The notes under the pieces: model-generated
Seen by the model: the letters and a program-made list of their open reading frames with translations, nothing else
What the model was told of the DNA's origin: nothing
Database searches by the model: none
Part shown: positions 1 to 8,167 of the stretch, in pieces
Layout of the letters: each line of letters starts with the position of its first letter
How positions within the stretch are numbered: position 1 is the stretch's first letter
DNA from: Enterobacteriaceae bacterium UBA2655
Lineage (GTDB): Bacteria; Pseudomonadota; Gammaproteobacteria; Enterobacterales; Enterobacteriaceae
Length of the DNA: 64,000 nucleotides
Direction: 5' to 3'
Assembly: GCA_002359495.1 (NCBI GenBank)
Contig: DENB01000051.1
Coordinates: 4,517 to 68,516 of the forward strand
Translations under genes and position numbers: made by a program

Positions 1-365
1 GATGCGTAGGAGGGGATCAGCCCGATACAGAAGGTGCTCACCGACATGATGACGATGGTGATAGAGAGAATTTTCTGGCGACCGTATTTATCGCCCAGCA
101 TACCGAAGAACAGACCGCCCAGCGGACGAATCAGAAAGGGAACGGAAAAAGTGGCTAACGCCGCAATCATTTGAATGCCCGGCGAAGCATCGGGGAAAAA
201 GACCTTACCTAACGCGTAAGCAACGAACCCATACACGCCAAAATCGAACCATTCCATCGCGTTGCCCAGAGATGCTGCGGTAATGGCTTTACGTAAACGG
301 GCGTCGTCGATGATAGTGACATCGCTCAGCCCGATAGGTTTTACACGCTTCCTACGTAGTTTCAT
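1..365 (-). CDS. proP: Proline/glycine-betaine transporter ProP, N-terminal part
   Basis: Osmosensing proton symporter of the major facilitator superfamily that imports proline and betaine across the inner membrane. The 121 residues present begin [20 protein letters not shown] and continue with [20 protein letters not shown] and a [11 protein letters not shown] loop (the MFS loop 2-3 signature), almost identical to E. coli ProP. The start follows an AGGG Shine-Dalgarno on the minus strand. The gene runs off the left edge, so about three quarters, including the C-terminal coiled coil, is not visible. Identity is secure from the N-terminus alone. In E. coli proP lies in another region, so its position here is a rearrangement. 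Confidence 0.93.
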   Translation of the reverse strand, partial: MKLRRKRVKPIGLSDVTIIDDARLRKAITAASLGNAMEWFDFGVYGFVAYALGKVFFPDASPGIQMIAALATFSVPFLIRPLGGLFFGMLGDKYGRQKILSITIVIMSVSTFCIGLIPSYA

Positions 366-690
366 AGAGTTACCCTGTATACGGAAAACGAAAGTCCTCA
401 ACGGCGCGAACCGACGTTATCTTCTCAGACCGCGGCGTTGAGAAATTTAAGCATAGCTCCGATCGATGACTTTGAACGGGCCACGTATCGCAATAATTAG
501 CAGTGAAATTATCGCCTGACGCCACAGAGTATACCGTTTTTGTTTGATATTTGTCATTTTTCGTCCGAAGTAGCCCATTTTTACCGATGAAACCACAGGT
601 CGCCGCCCAACGGACGAGCCGCGTTTCGAGCCGGAAAAGCCCGTTACGCAACTGTTAAAAAAGAGAAAAAAAGAGGAGGAGGAAAGAGGC
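366..690. other. Intergenic region upstream of proP
   Basis: About 325 bases between the proP start and the end of the EAL-domain gene. It should hold the proP promoter(s); in E. coli these are CRP- and osmotically/RpoS-regulated, but I cannot place a convincing -35/-10 pair or CRP site here. An open frame on the minus strand (370-651) has no recognisable protein features and is not called. A purine-rich run at about 660-688 lies just beyond the stop of the phosphodiesterase gene. Confidence 0.5.
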
Positions 691-2313
691 CTAGCCCGAT
701 TTTTCAGGCGAAACCCGGGTCTGATTTTCCGTAGCGAAAGAGGTATCCAGCGGCGTCGCGCCTTTTACCTTCAGCCAAGCGATCAGGGCGTCATTATCCA
801 TCGGATAGGCGTAGTAATAGCCCTGAATAAAGGTCACGCCGCGGTTTTTCAAATATTGCAGCTGCATTCGCGTCTCTACGCCTTCGCCCAGCACCTGCAG
901 CGCCAGCTTATGGCTGAGGTTGATGATGGCGTCCAGCACCGGCGTTTCGCCATCCAGCTGTTCGATGGCGTTGATAAAACCGCGATCGATCTTGAGATAG
1001 TCGAGCGGGAAATTTTGCAGATAGGTGAGCGAGCAGTGCCCGGTGCCGAAATCGTCGATCGCCACCTTGATGCCCTGCGCGCGCAGCTGCGACAGCTTGC
1101 GCGCCACGTCGACACCGTCCTGAATCAGGCTGCGTTCGGTGAGTTCCAGCGTAATCAACGGCTGATGGATGCGCACCCTGGCAGCAAAGGCGAGAATGTC
1201 ACTGACGAATTCCGCATGTTGCAGATGCTCCGCCGCCACGTTGATGCCGAGATGGAAATTGGGATTGACCTGCCACTTCTGCATATCTTCGGCAATCAGA
1301 TCCAGCAGATGGCGGGTTAGCGGCACGATCATGCCTTCCGTTTCCGCCGCGCTGATGAAAATATCCGGGCGGATCCATTCGTCGTTGGGCTTCCGCCAGC
1401 GCAACAGCGCCTCTACCCCGTCGCAGCGCTGGCTGCGGTTGTTATAGACCGGCTGGTAGTGAACCAAAAACTGACGGGCAACGATGGCGCGTCGTATTTC
1501 GTCGCGCCAGGAGAGGCGACGCTGCAACCAGTTGGCGGTCAGCATCATCAGCAGAATGGAAAAGATGGCCGTTATCGGCATAAAGACGAAAAAGCTCTGA
1601 CGCCAGGCGTGCGACATCTCGGAAGAGGGCGCCACCACGCTGAGCGTAATAGGATAACGGGTTGACTGCGTATCGTATTGCAGGCTGGCGAACAGCGGGT
1701 TCGGCATTTCTTCTTTTTTGCCCACCGCGACAGGCGCGCCGTTGTCGAAGCGCATGGCGAGCTGATAGCCGTGGGATTCGCCGATGGCCTGCATAAAATC
1801 GATCAGGTACTGGCCGTCGATAATCGCCCAGAAGCCAGTGCCGTCAGGAAGCTGACGCACAAAAATCATTGCCGGGCGTTCGGGCACGCCGGCCGTACCG
1901 GCGACAGAGAGGCTCCACCAGGCTTTGCCGGTGACGGGCGGCGGGCGTCGTATCATCTGCGCCAGCGTGCCGGGATTGAGGCCGTAGGCGGAAGAGCAGC
2001 TGACGTTGTCGCCTTCCAGCTTGCCGATAGCGCGAAAATAGGCGTTCAGGGTGCCTGCCCGCTGGAGCTGCGTTTCAATAGCGGAGCAGGATTGATAATG
2101 GTACTGACGCAGCGAAGTGATCATATTCCAGGCGCTGTCGCTCATTTTTTCCGCCTGGGTCAGCAAAATATGGGCGGCGTTGACCTGCTGCTGTCGCACC
2201 GTATGGCGAGCCTCAACGACTGTGCAAATCAGGCCGAACAGAAGCGGCAACAGTCCGGCACAAACGATCAGCAGCCAGCCGTAGTCGCGTTTTTCATGAT
2301 GTGGCGGCACCAC
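691..2313 (-). CDS. Membrane CSS-motif/EAL cyclic-di-GMP phosphodiesterase (PdeC type)
   Basis: Probable phosphodiesterase that hydrolyses c-di-GMP to pGpG, anchored in the inner membrane (540 aa). One N-terminal membrane segment (about residues 10-32) and another (about 235-260) flank a periplasmic CSS-motif domain with Cys pairs, including NVSCSSAYG near residue 105; in the E. coli PdeB/C/D/G family such cysteines respond to periplasmic thiol redox state. The C-terminal EAL domain keeps EALLRW, the Asn of GINVAAEH, ELTER, IDDFGTG, LKIDR and EGVET, so all metal and catalytic positions look intact. No GGDEF domain is present. It stands alone, convergent with nothing and divergent from the aldolase gene. 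Which of the paralogous E. coli CSS-EAL proteins is the true orthologue cannot be decided from sequence alone, so no symbol is given. Confidence 0.88.
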   Translation of the reverse strand: MVPPHHEKRDYGWLLIVCAGLLPLLFGLICTVVEARHTVRQQQVNAAHILLTQAEKMSDSAWNMITSLRQYHYQSCSAIETQLQRAGTLNAYFRAIGKLEGDNVSCSSAYGLNPGTLAQMIRRPPPVTGKAWWSLSVAGTAGVPERPAMIFVRQLPDGTGFWAIIDGQYLIDFMQAIGESHGYQLAMRFDNGAPVAVGKKEEMPNPLFASLQYDTQSTRYPITLSVVAPSSEMSHAWRQSFFVFMPITAIFSILLMMLTANWLQRRLSWRDEIRRAIVARQFLVHYQPVYNNRSQRCDGVEALLRWRKPNDEWIRPDIFISAAETEGMIVPLTRHLLDLIAEDMQKWQVNPNFHLGINVAAEHLQHAEFVSDILAFAARVRIHQPLITLELTERSLIQDGVDVARKLSQLRAQGIKVAIDDFGTGHCSLTYLQNFPLDYLKIDRGFINAIEQLDGETPVLDAIINLSHKLALQVLGEGVETRMQLQYLKNRGVTFIQGYYYAYPMDNDALIAWLKVKGATPLDTSFATENQTRVSPEKSG

Positions 2314-2550
2314 GTAAATCCTCTGAAAATTGATGTGCCAGCAGAGCGAAGCGCTGATAGTCAGCGCAGCATAGCACCTCTTTGGGTCGTGCAGGATAGC
2401 GTTTCAGTCATAAACGCAATTGATATAGGTCAATTATCGACCGCGTTTTGTATTTATTGACAATGTTTTGCTTTTTTTCGCATTTCCCGACGGCAAAGTC
2501 GCTGTGTCAGGATGCTGAAAACCCTGGTCAGGCACAAGCGAGGAGTGAAA

Positions 2551-3315
2551 ATGAGCACCACAACCCTGAATGTTTCGTCGCTGCAACAGCGCATCAGCGC
2601 TGCGGAGTGGCAGGCGCGCGTTAAGCTGGCGCAAGCTTATCATCTGGCGGCGAAACTGCGCTGGACCGATCATATCTACACCCATTTTTCGCTGCGCGCG
2701 CCGGGCGACGAGCCGCATTTCCTGATCAACGCCTATGGCCAGACCTTCGATGAAATCCAGCCGGAAACGCTGGTGAAAATCGATATTGACGGCAATATCA
2801 TCGACGATCCCACCGGCCTCGGCATCAACCCGGCGGGCTTTGTGATCCACAGCGCCATTCATCGCGCCCGGCCTGACGCCCATGCGGTAATGCATACCCA
2901 TACGGCGGCGGGCATCGGCGTCGCGGCGCAAAAACAGGGGCTGCTGATGATTTCCCAGCACAGCGGCCGCTTTCATCGTCGCGTCGCCTATCACGATTAC
3001 GAAGGCATCGCGCTCGACCTCGACGAACAGCAGCGCATCGTGGCCGATCTCGGTCGGCTGAACGCGCTCATTTTGCGCAACCACGGCCTGTTGACCTGCG
3101 GCGGCAGCATCGAAGAGGCGTTTTATAACCTCTATTATCTGGAGCGCGCTTGCCAGGCGCAGTTGGCGGCGCAGTCGGGCGGAGCGGAGCTGATTATCGT
3201 GCCGGACAAGGTCGCGGAGAAAGTGGCGCAAACCTTTGAGAACGGCGTACGCAACCGGAAATACCTGCTGCACTGGGATGCCTATATTCGTCAACTGAAC
3301 CGCAACGCACTCTGA
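2551..3315 (+). CDS. Class II aldolase/adducin family protein
   Basis: A 254-residue member of the zinc-dependent class II aldolase (FucA/AraD/adducin) family. Metal-ligand histidines are visible in VMHTHTAAGIG and in LRNHGLLTCGG, followed by the family helix EEAFYNLYYLERAC. The start at 2551 is preferred over an in-frame ATG 13 codons upstream because AGGAG at 2541-2545 lies five bases before it. Family members cleave or epimerise sugar phosphates, but several are decarboxylases or have unknown substrates, so the substrate is not assigned. It lies 11 bases before a periplasmic binding protein gene and probably shares its transcript. No kinase, isomerase or regulator sits nearby to suggest a pathway. 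Confidence 0.85.
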   Translation: MSTTTLNVSSLQQRISAAEWQARVKLAQAYHLAAKLRWTDHIYTHFSLRAPGDEPHFLINAYGQTFDEIQPETLVKIDIDGNIIDDPTGLGINPAGFVIHSAIHRARPDAHAVMHTHTAAGIGVAAQKQGLLMISQHSGRFHRRVAYHDYEGIALDLDEQQRIVADLGRLNALILRNHGLLTCGGSIEEAFYNLYYLERACQAQLAAQSGGAELIIVPDKVAEKVAQTFENGVRNRKYLLHWDAYIRQLNRNAL

Positions 3316-3326
3316 GAGCGCCCATC

Positions 3327-4289
3327 ATGAAAAGACTCAAACCGATAGCGTCGGCGCTGCTGCTGTGTGCGGCGTTTAGCGTCAAGGCCGCGCCGGATCT
3401 CTCCAGCGTTACGCTGGTTCTGGGCGATCAGGCGCGCAATCTGCGCTCGCTGGTCGAAGCCGCAGGAGTAATGAAAGACGCGCCTTATCATTACCGCTGG
3501 GCCAATTTTCAAGGCGCGGCGCCGCTGTTTGAAGCGCAGCGCGCCGGGGCCGTCGACACTTCCTACGCGGGCGACCTGCCGGTGCTGATGGCGGCCTCCG
3601 GCGGCGTGCCGCTGAAGATTATCGCCACTAACGTCGGCGATGCGGGGTCGAACGGGCTGGTGGTGCCAGCGGATTCGCCGTTGCGCAGCGTGCAGGATCT
3701 GGCGGGGCAGCAGGTGGTCGTCTCCTCCGCGCGCGGCAGTATTTCTCAGCATCTGCTCTATGCCGCGCTGGATGAGGCGCAGGTGAAGCGCGACAGCGTG
3801 CCGATGCGCTTTGTGTTGCCCACCGACGCCAGCGCCGCCTTTAACGCCGGGCAAATCGCCGCTTGGGCGACTTTCGACCCCTATCTCGGCATTGCGGAAC
3901 AGCATGGCGCTCGGCTGCTGCGCGACGGCAAAGGGCTGACGACCGCGCTCTCCTTCGTCACTGCCACCCAGACGTCGCTCGACGATCCGGCCAAACGCGC
4001 CGCCATCGCGGACTTTACCCACCGGCTGGCGAAAGCGCGCGACTGGGCGCTGAAACATCCTGACGAATACAATCAGGTCTATGCGCAGCTGACACGCCTG
4101 TCGCCGGAAGACGCGCGTAAAATTACCGCGCGCATCTCACACGGGATACGCGACGTGACGCCGGAGGATGTAGCGAAAGTGCAGCGGGTATCCGACCTGT
4201 TCAGCCAGCTCAATATCTTGCCGAATAAAGTGAACGTGCAGGCGATTACGGACAACAGCCTGTACGGCGACGGCGCGGAAACGCCGTAG
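3327..4289 (+). CDS. ABC transporter periplasmic binding protein, SsuA/NMT1-like
   Basis: A 320-residue exported protein with a clear Sec signal peptide (MKRLKPIASALLLCAAFSVKA, cleavage after KAA). The mature part has the NMT1/SsuA fold signatures: a region like GAAPLFEAQRAGAVDTSYAG, then GLVVPADSPLRSVQDLAGQQ and ATFDPYLGIAEQHGARLL. Family members bind aliphatic sulfonates, taurine, nitrate or thiamine precursors; the ligand here is not predictable. No permease or ATPase gene accompanies it, so it must use a distant transporter or act otherwise. It is tightly linked to the preceding class II aldolase gene and convergent with yhhT. Confidence 0.85.
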   Translation: MKRLKPIASALLLCAAFSVKAAPDLSSVTLVLGDQARNLRSLVEAAGVMKDAPYHYRWANFQGAAPLFEAQRAGAVDTSYAGDLPVLMAASGGVPLKIIATNVGDAGSNGLVVPADSPLRSVQDLAGQQVVVSSARGSISQHLLYAALDEAQVKRDSVPMRFVLPTDASAAFNAGQIAAWATFDPYLGIAEQHGARLLRDGKGLTTALSFVTATQTSLDDPAKRAAIADFTHRLAKARDWALKHPDEYNQVYAQLTRLSPEDARKITARISHGIRDVTPEDVAKVQRVSDLFSQLNILPNKVNVQAITDNSLYGDGAETP

Positions 4290-4301
4290 CGCCCGGAACG
4301 G

Positions 4302-5348
4302 TCAAATTTTATGCGGCCGCGGTCGGCCATTGCCCAACAGAATCGCCAGCCGACTGCCGCCCGGCGTGGTCTCCATCAGGATCTTACTGACGCTGGTGAG
4401 CGGCACGGAAAGCAGCATGCCGACCGGGCCGAGCAGCCAGCCCCAGAAAATCAACGACAGGAACACCACCAGCGTCGACAGGCCGAGGCTGCGCCCCATT
4501 AAGCGGGGCTCCAGCATATTGCCGAACACCATATGGATGGTGCTGAAGATCGCGGCCACCAGCAGCGCGTCGTAAACGTTGTTCAGCACCAGCGCCTGAA
4601 TGAAAGGCGGAATGCCGGCGATGATCGGCCCGATATTCGGGATAAAGTTCAGGATGAACGCCACCACGCCCCAAAACAGCGCAAACTTTACCCCCACCAG
4701 CAGCAGCGCCAGCCAGACCGCGACGCCGGTAATCAGGCTGATCAACGTTTTCAGCGCCAGATAGTGCGTCACGCCTTTCAGCGCGCGGTGCAGGCCGGCG
4801 ATATGAATCTGCGGGTTCATCAGGGCGTTGCGCAGCTTATAGGGCAGATGATGCACTTCGAACAGCATGAACACCACGGTCAGGACCAGCAGCATTACGT
4901 TGGTCATGGCGCCGGAAAATTGCGTCAGCAGCAGCGTCGCCATATTCATCGCCACGTTCGGATCGAAATGCTCTGCCAGCGAATCGGTTGAAATATTGAG
5001 GTTAAAGCCCGCCGCCAGATGCTGGATCACCTGCAGCTTCTGCTCCAGCATGGCACGCAGCTGCGGATAGATGGCTGAAAATTCGCTGACCGAACTGGCC
5101 AGCACCGCCACCAGCATCAGAATGACGATCATAATGACCGTGATCACCAGCGCGATCGCCAGCCCGCGACGCAACCCGCGTCGGCGCAGCATCGTTACCA
5201 GAGGGTTAAGCACAATTGCCAGGAAGCTGGCGAGTAAAAAGGGCACCAGAATGTCGGAAGCGGCGCGGATGCCGGCCAGAATAATCACCAGCATCGCCAT
5301 TTTGACCAACATGTTCTGACCCATCTTTTGCTGCAGGGGTTCGCTCAT
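4302..5348 (-). CDS. yhhT: AI-2E family inner-membrane transporter YhhT
   Basis: A 348-residue polytopic protein of the AI-2E/PerM family. Runs such as FNIGPIIAGIPP-like FIPNIGPIIAGIPPF, GNMLEPRLMGRSLGLS and LLGPVGMLLSVPLTS match E. coli YhhT closely, and about eight hydrophobic segments are evident, with the characteristic long non-membrane stretch (about residues 90-150) between the first and last clusters. Members export small molecules or ions; the function of YhhT itself is not established. It is divergent from yhhS, as the E. coli neighbours also lie together, and its start follows an AGGAG-like sequence. Confidence 0.92.
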   Translation of the reverse strand: MSEPLQQKMGQNMLVKMAMLVIILAGIRAASDILVPFLLASFLAIVLNPLVTMLRRRGLRRGLAIALVITVIMIVILMLVAVLASSVSEFSAIYPQLRAMLEQKLQVIQHLAAGFNLNISTDSLAEHFDPNVAMNMATLLLTQFSGAMTNVMLLVLTVVFMLFEVHHLPYKLRNALMNPQIHIAGLHRALKGVTHYLALKTLISLITGVAVWLALLLVGVKFALFWGVVAFILNFIPNIGPIIAGIPPFIQALVLNNVYDALLVAAIFSTIHMVFGNMLEPRLMGRSLGLSTLVVFLSLIFWGWLLGPVGMLLSVPLTSVSKILMETTPGGSRLAILLGNGRPRPHKI

Positions 5349-5647
5349 ACCTTCTCCTGATCATGAAGCGGCACAGGAAAGTGTAGCTGAAGGTAAATTA
5401 ACTACCTGATTTACAGCATGAAAACAGAATAATTTCAGTGCATCCGCCGTCTTTGTAATGCCAGCAAGGCCGATATGAATAATGGACGGTTTGGCGGCTC
5501 GCCTGCGCCAACGCCACAGAATCCGGCAAGGGAAAGGGCGAGGCAAAAAAGCGCGATATCAGTCGCCTCGCTGTCACAAGCGCCGGAAAAGGGTGTAGAT
5601 TGTAAAATCCCTGTGAAAATTTCAGTCAAACACGAGTGCGATCTTTC

Positions 5648-6850
5648 ATGTCAGACCAGTCAGCAACGGAACCTGCTCAACGCGGTTTGCGTTTAAACCT
5701 GCTTATTCTCTCGATCGTGATGTTCAACTTCGCCAGCTATCTCACCATCGGCTTGCCGCTGGCGGTTCTGCCGGGCTTCGTCCACGATACGCTGGGCTAC
5801 AGCGCCTTTTGGGCTGGGCTGGTGATCAGCCTGCAATACCTTTCGACCCTGTTAAGCCGCCCTCATGCCGGTCGCTACGCCGATCTCTGGGGAGCGAAAA
5901 AAGTGGTGATCGTCGGGCTGTTCGGCTGCCTGCTGAGCGGGATCTGTACGCTATTGGCGGCCTTCACCCTCGCCATGCCCTTTGTCAGTCTGGCGTTGCT
6001 CTGTCTGGGGCGGCTGATATTGGGGCTGGGCCAGAGCTTCGCCGGCACCGGCACCACGCTGTGGGGCGTCGGCCGCGTCGGATCGCTGCATATCGGCCGC
6101 GTCATCTCCTGGAACGGCATCGTTACCTACGGCGCGATGGCAATCGGCGCGCCGCTGGGCGTGCTGATTTTCCGCAGCGGCGGCCTGCTGCTGCTGGCCT
6201 CGGTCATTATTCTGATTTGTCTGCTGGCGATCGCCCTGGCCTGGCCGCGAGCGAAAGTGAAAGCCGGCAAGACGGAGCCGATGCCGTTTCGCGCCGTGCT
6301 CGGCAAGGTTTACGGGCTGGGATTGATCCTGGCGATGGGGTCGGCAGGCTTCGGGGTTATCGCCACCTTCATTACACTGTTTTATCGCGACAAGGGCTGG
6401 GACGGCGCGGCTTTTGCGCTGACGCTGTTCAGCGCCGCTTTTGTCGGCACGCGCCTGCTGTTTCCCAACGCCATCAACCGCCGCGGCGGGCTGCACGTCG
6501 CCAGCATCTGCCTGCTGGTGGAAGCGATCGGCCTTTTGCTGGTTTGGGGCGCCTTCGATCCCTGGATGGCGAAAGCGGGGGCGTTTCTGACCGGCGCCGG
6601 CTTCTCGCTGGTTTTCCCGGCGATTGGCGTGGAGGCAGTGAAAAAGGTGCCGTCGCAAAGTCAGGGCAGTGCGCTGGCGACCTATACGGCGTTTATGGAT
6701 CTCTCGCTGGGGATCACCGGGCCGATCGCCGGTTTTATCATGAGCTTCGCCGGCATTCCGCTGGTTTATCTGCTGACCGCGCTACTGGTCTTGGTGGCGC
6801 TGGCCTGCACCCTGCGGCTGAAGCAGCGCAGCGGTGAAGGCAAGGCGTGA
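5648..6850 (+). CDS. yhhS: Major facilitator superfamily transporter YhhS
   Basis: A 400-residue, 12-segment efflux-type MFS protein. MFNFASYLTIGLPLAVLPG, the SRPHAGRYADLWGAKK loop 2-3 signature and SFAGTGTTLWGVG are nearly identical to E. coli YhhS. A GTG four codons upstream (5636) would add MRSF; ATG 5648 is chosen because MSDQSATEPA aligns with the E. coli N-terminus. The substrate is not firmly known. In this genome it sits at the border of the inositol cluster and is convergent with iolI, but its close match to a general enterobacterial gene argues against a dedicated inositol importer. Confidence 0.92.
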   Translation: MSDQSATEPAQRGLRLNLLILSIVMFNFASYLTIGLPLAVLPGFVHDTLGYSAFWAGLVISLQYLSTLLSRPHAGRYADLWGAKKVVIVGLFGCLLSGICTLLAAFTLAMPFVSLALLCLGRLILGLGQSFAGTGTTLWGVGRVGSLHIGRVISWNGIVTYGAMAIGAPLGVLIFRSGGLLLLASVIILICLLAIALAWPRAKVKAGKTEPMPFRAVLGKVYGLGLILAMGSAGFGVIATFITLFYRDKGWDGAAFALTLFSAAFVGTRLLFPNAINRRGGLHVASICLLVEAIGLLLVWGAFDPWMAKAGAFLTGAGFSLVFPAIGVEAVKKVPSQSQGSALATYTAFMDLSLGITGPIAGFIMSFAGIPLVYLLTALLVLVALACTLRLKQRSGEGKA

Positions 6851-6929
6851 AAAAGGGGCCTGCGAAAGAGGCCCGAAAACGTGCAAGGACACAGATAAAC
6901 CGGGCGCAGGCTGAACGCCTGCGCAAAAA

Positions 6930-7745
6930 TCAATCCTGCAACAGCGCGATGCTGTGACGAATCTCGCGCTCGATGTCCGCCGCCGTCCAGTTCGCCAGCT
7001 GCGTCGAAAAAGGTTCGAAGGCGTAAACGCCTTTGTAGCCCATCTGCTCAAGCCGTTTCACCTGCGCCGCGCTGTTCAGAACATCTTTGTCGCTGAGCAT
7101 AATGCGCTCTTCATCGCTCAGCTCCGCCGTCGGGCGCAGATCCTCGACCCCGGAGAGATGCACCAGGCCGATCTGATTGACGTCGATGCCCGCCGGAAAC
7201 TCCTGCTCGGCATTTTCATACAGATGATGATGGAAGGTATCGAGCACCAGCTTGAACGGCGCCTGCGCATCCTGAATCAGGGTTTGCGTCTGCACCGCCG
7301 AACGCAGCGAGCTGATCGGAAAGCCCAGCGGCTCCACCAGCCCCTGAATGTCGTAACGTGCAAACAGCGGCGCCAGGACGCGCATCGCCGCCAGCGTATC
7401 GTCGGCGGAAACCGCGATCCCTTCATTCAATGGGCACATCACCAGTGCGCGGGCGCCGATGCGCTGCGCCTCCTGCAACAGCGCTTCCGCTTTCGCCAGC
7501 AGCGCCTCGTCCGGCCGGTTAAAGGGATAGAGCGCATTGATGGTGACGATCTCGATTTCATACTTCTCTTTCAGCGCCACCAGCTGGGCCGCGCTGAGGT
7601 GATCTGTGACCTTGCCGCCTGGCATATCGTTGCGCAGTTCGACTTTATTCAGGCCAAGCCGCTGCATCAGCTGGAAAAACGTATCCAGGGAGAGCGCCGG
7701 GGCAATTTTACGGTTGATACAGAAACGGGTGGGATCGATGGCCAT
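6930..7745 (-). CDS. iolI: IolI-type sugar isomerase/epimerase (TIM barrel)
   Basis: A 271-residue AP-endonuclease-family-2/xylose-isomerase-like barrel. It starts MAIDPTRFCINRKIAPALSL and keeps the metal-site acids and histidines in NKVELRNDMPGG, VEPLGFPISSLRS, LVLDTFHHHLYE, LVHLSGVED and YAFEPFS, typical of IolI. IolI interconverts inosose isomers (2-keto-myo-inositol and 1-keto-D-chiro-inositol), letting other inositol stereoisomers enter the pathway. A good AGGAG site precedes the ATG. It is transcribed towards yhhS and away from iolA, with a putative operator about 50-75 bases upstream. Assignment to IolI rather than another barrel isomerase rests on sequence resemblance plus context. 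Confidence 0.8.
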   Translation of the reverse strand: MAIDPTRFCINRKIAPALSLDTFFQLMQRLGLNKVELRNDMPGGKVTDHLSAAQLVALKEKYEIEIVTINALYPFNRPDEALLAKAEALLQEAQRIGARALVMCPLNEGIAVSADDTLAAMRVLAPLFARYDIQGLVEPLGFPISSLRSAVQTQTLIQDAQAPFKLVLDTFHHHLYENAEQEFPAGIDVNQIGLVHLSGVEDLRPTAELSDEERIMLSDKDVLNSAAQVKRLEQMGYKGVYAFEPFSTQLANWTAADIEREIRHSIALLQD

Positions 7746-8167
7746 GCTGCTGCTCCTGCAATAAAGAAAAGGGGATGGCCATAAAAGAACATTTATTTCA
7801 TTAATAGTGAATTATGAAATGTAAATTATTGGAGATGACTCGCAAAAATTCCATTTCGCCCGGCGGGGATCCGGCTTAGCGTCAGCGCCTGTTGCTGTTT
7901 TTCCGCTTTGCTCCTGACCGGAGCAGCAGCGCCCGACCTGTGGCGCAGCGGGGCTCGGGTCCTTTTTATGCGTGAGATAAGCCGACCGCCGGGCCGGGGA
8001 GAAAAATGCGATCCATGCCGCTAAAAAATAATCTTTCAAAAATAATTATTTGAAAAATTTATTCCACTGTAATAGCTTCAAAGCACGCTTTTGGTTTTGT
8101 CTGGACAGGCGGCGCTTAAGGTTATCGACTGCCTGCGGGGAACTTACACATTCAAAGAGGCAATAGC
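7746..8167. promoter_or_regulatory. iolI-iolA divergent regulatory region with TTTCAT/ATGAAA inverted repeat
   Basis: A 422-base non-coding region between divergent iolI and iolA. Half-sites TTTCAT at 7796-7801 and ATGAAA at 7814-7819 form an inverted repeat with 12 bases between. The same half-sites occur before the RpiR-type regulator and between iolD and iolC. They lie nearer the iolI start and may control both directions. An AT-rich stretch at about 8028-8065 could hold the iolA promoter. The rest shows no gene. Operator function is inferred. Confidence 0.5.

Noticed and set aside
370..651. 93-codon minus-strand open frame upstream of proP
   Set aside because: No homology, no ribosome site, and it occupies the proP promoter region.
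5537..5571. 7-base inverted repeat GCGAGGC/GCCTCGC upstream of yhhS
   Set aside because: Too short and GC-rich to distinguish from chance; no T run.
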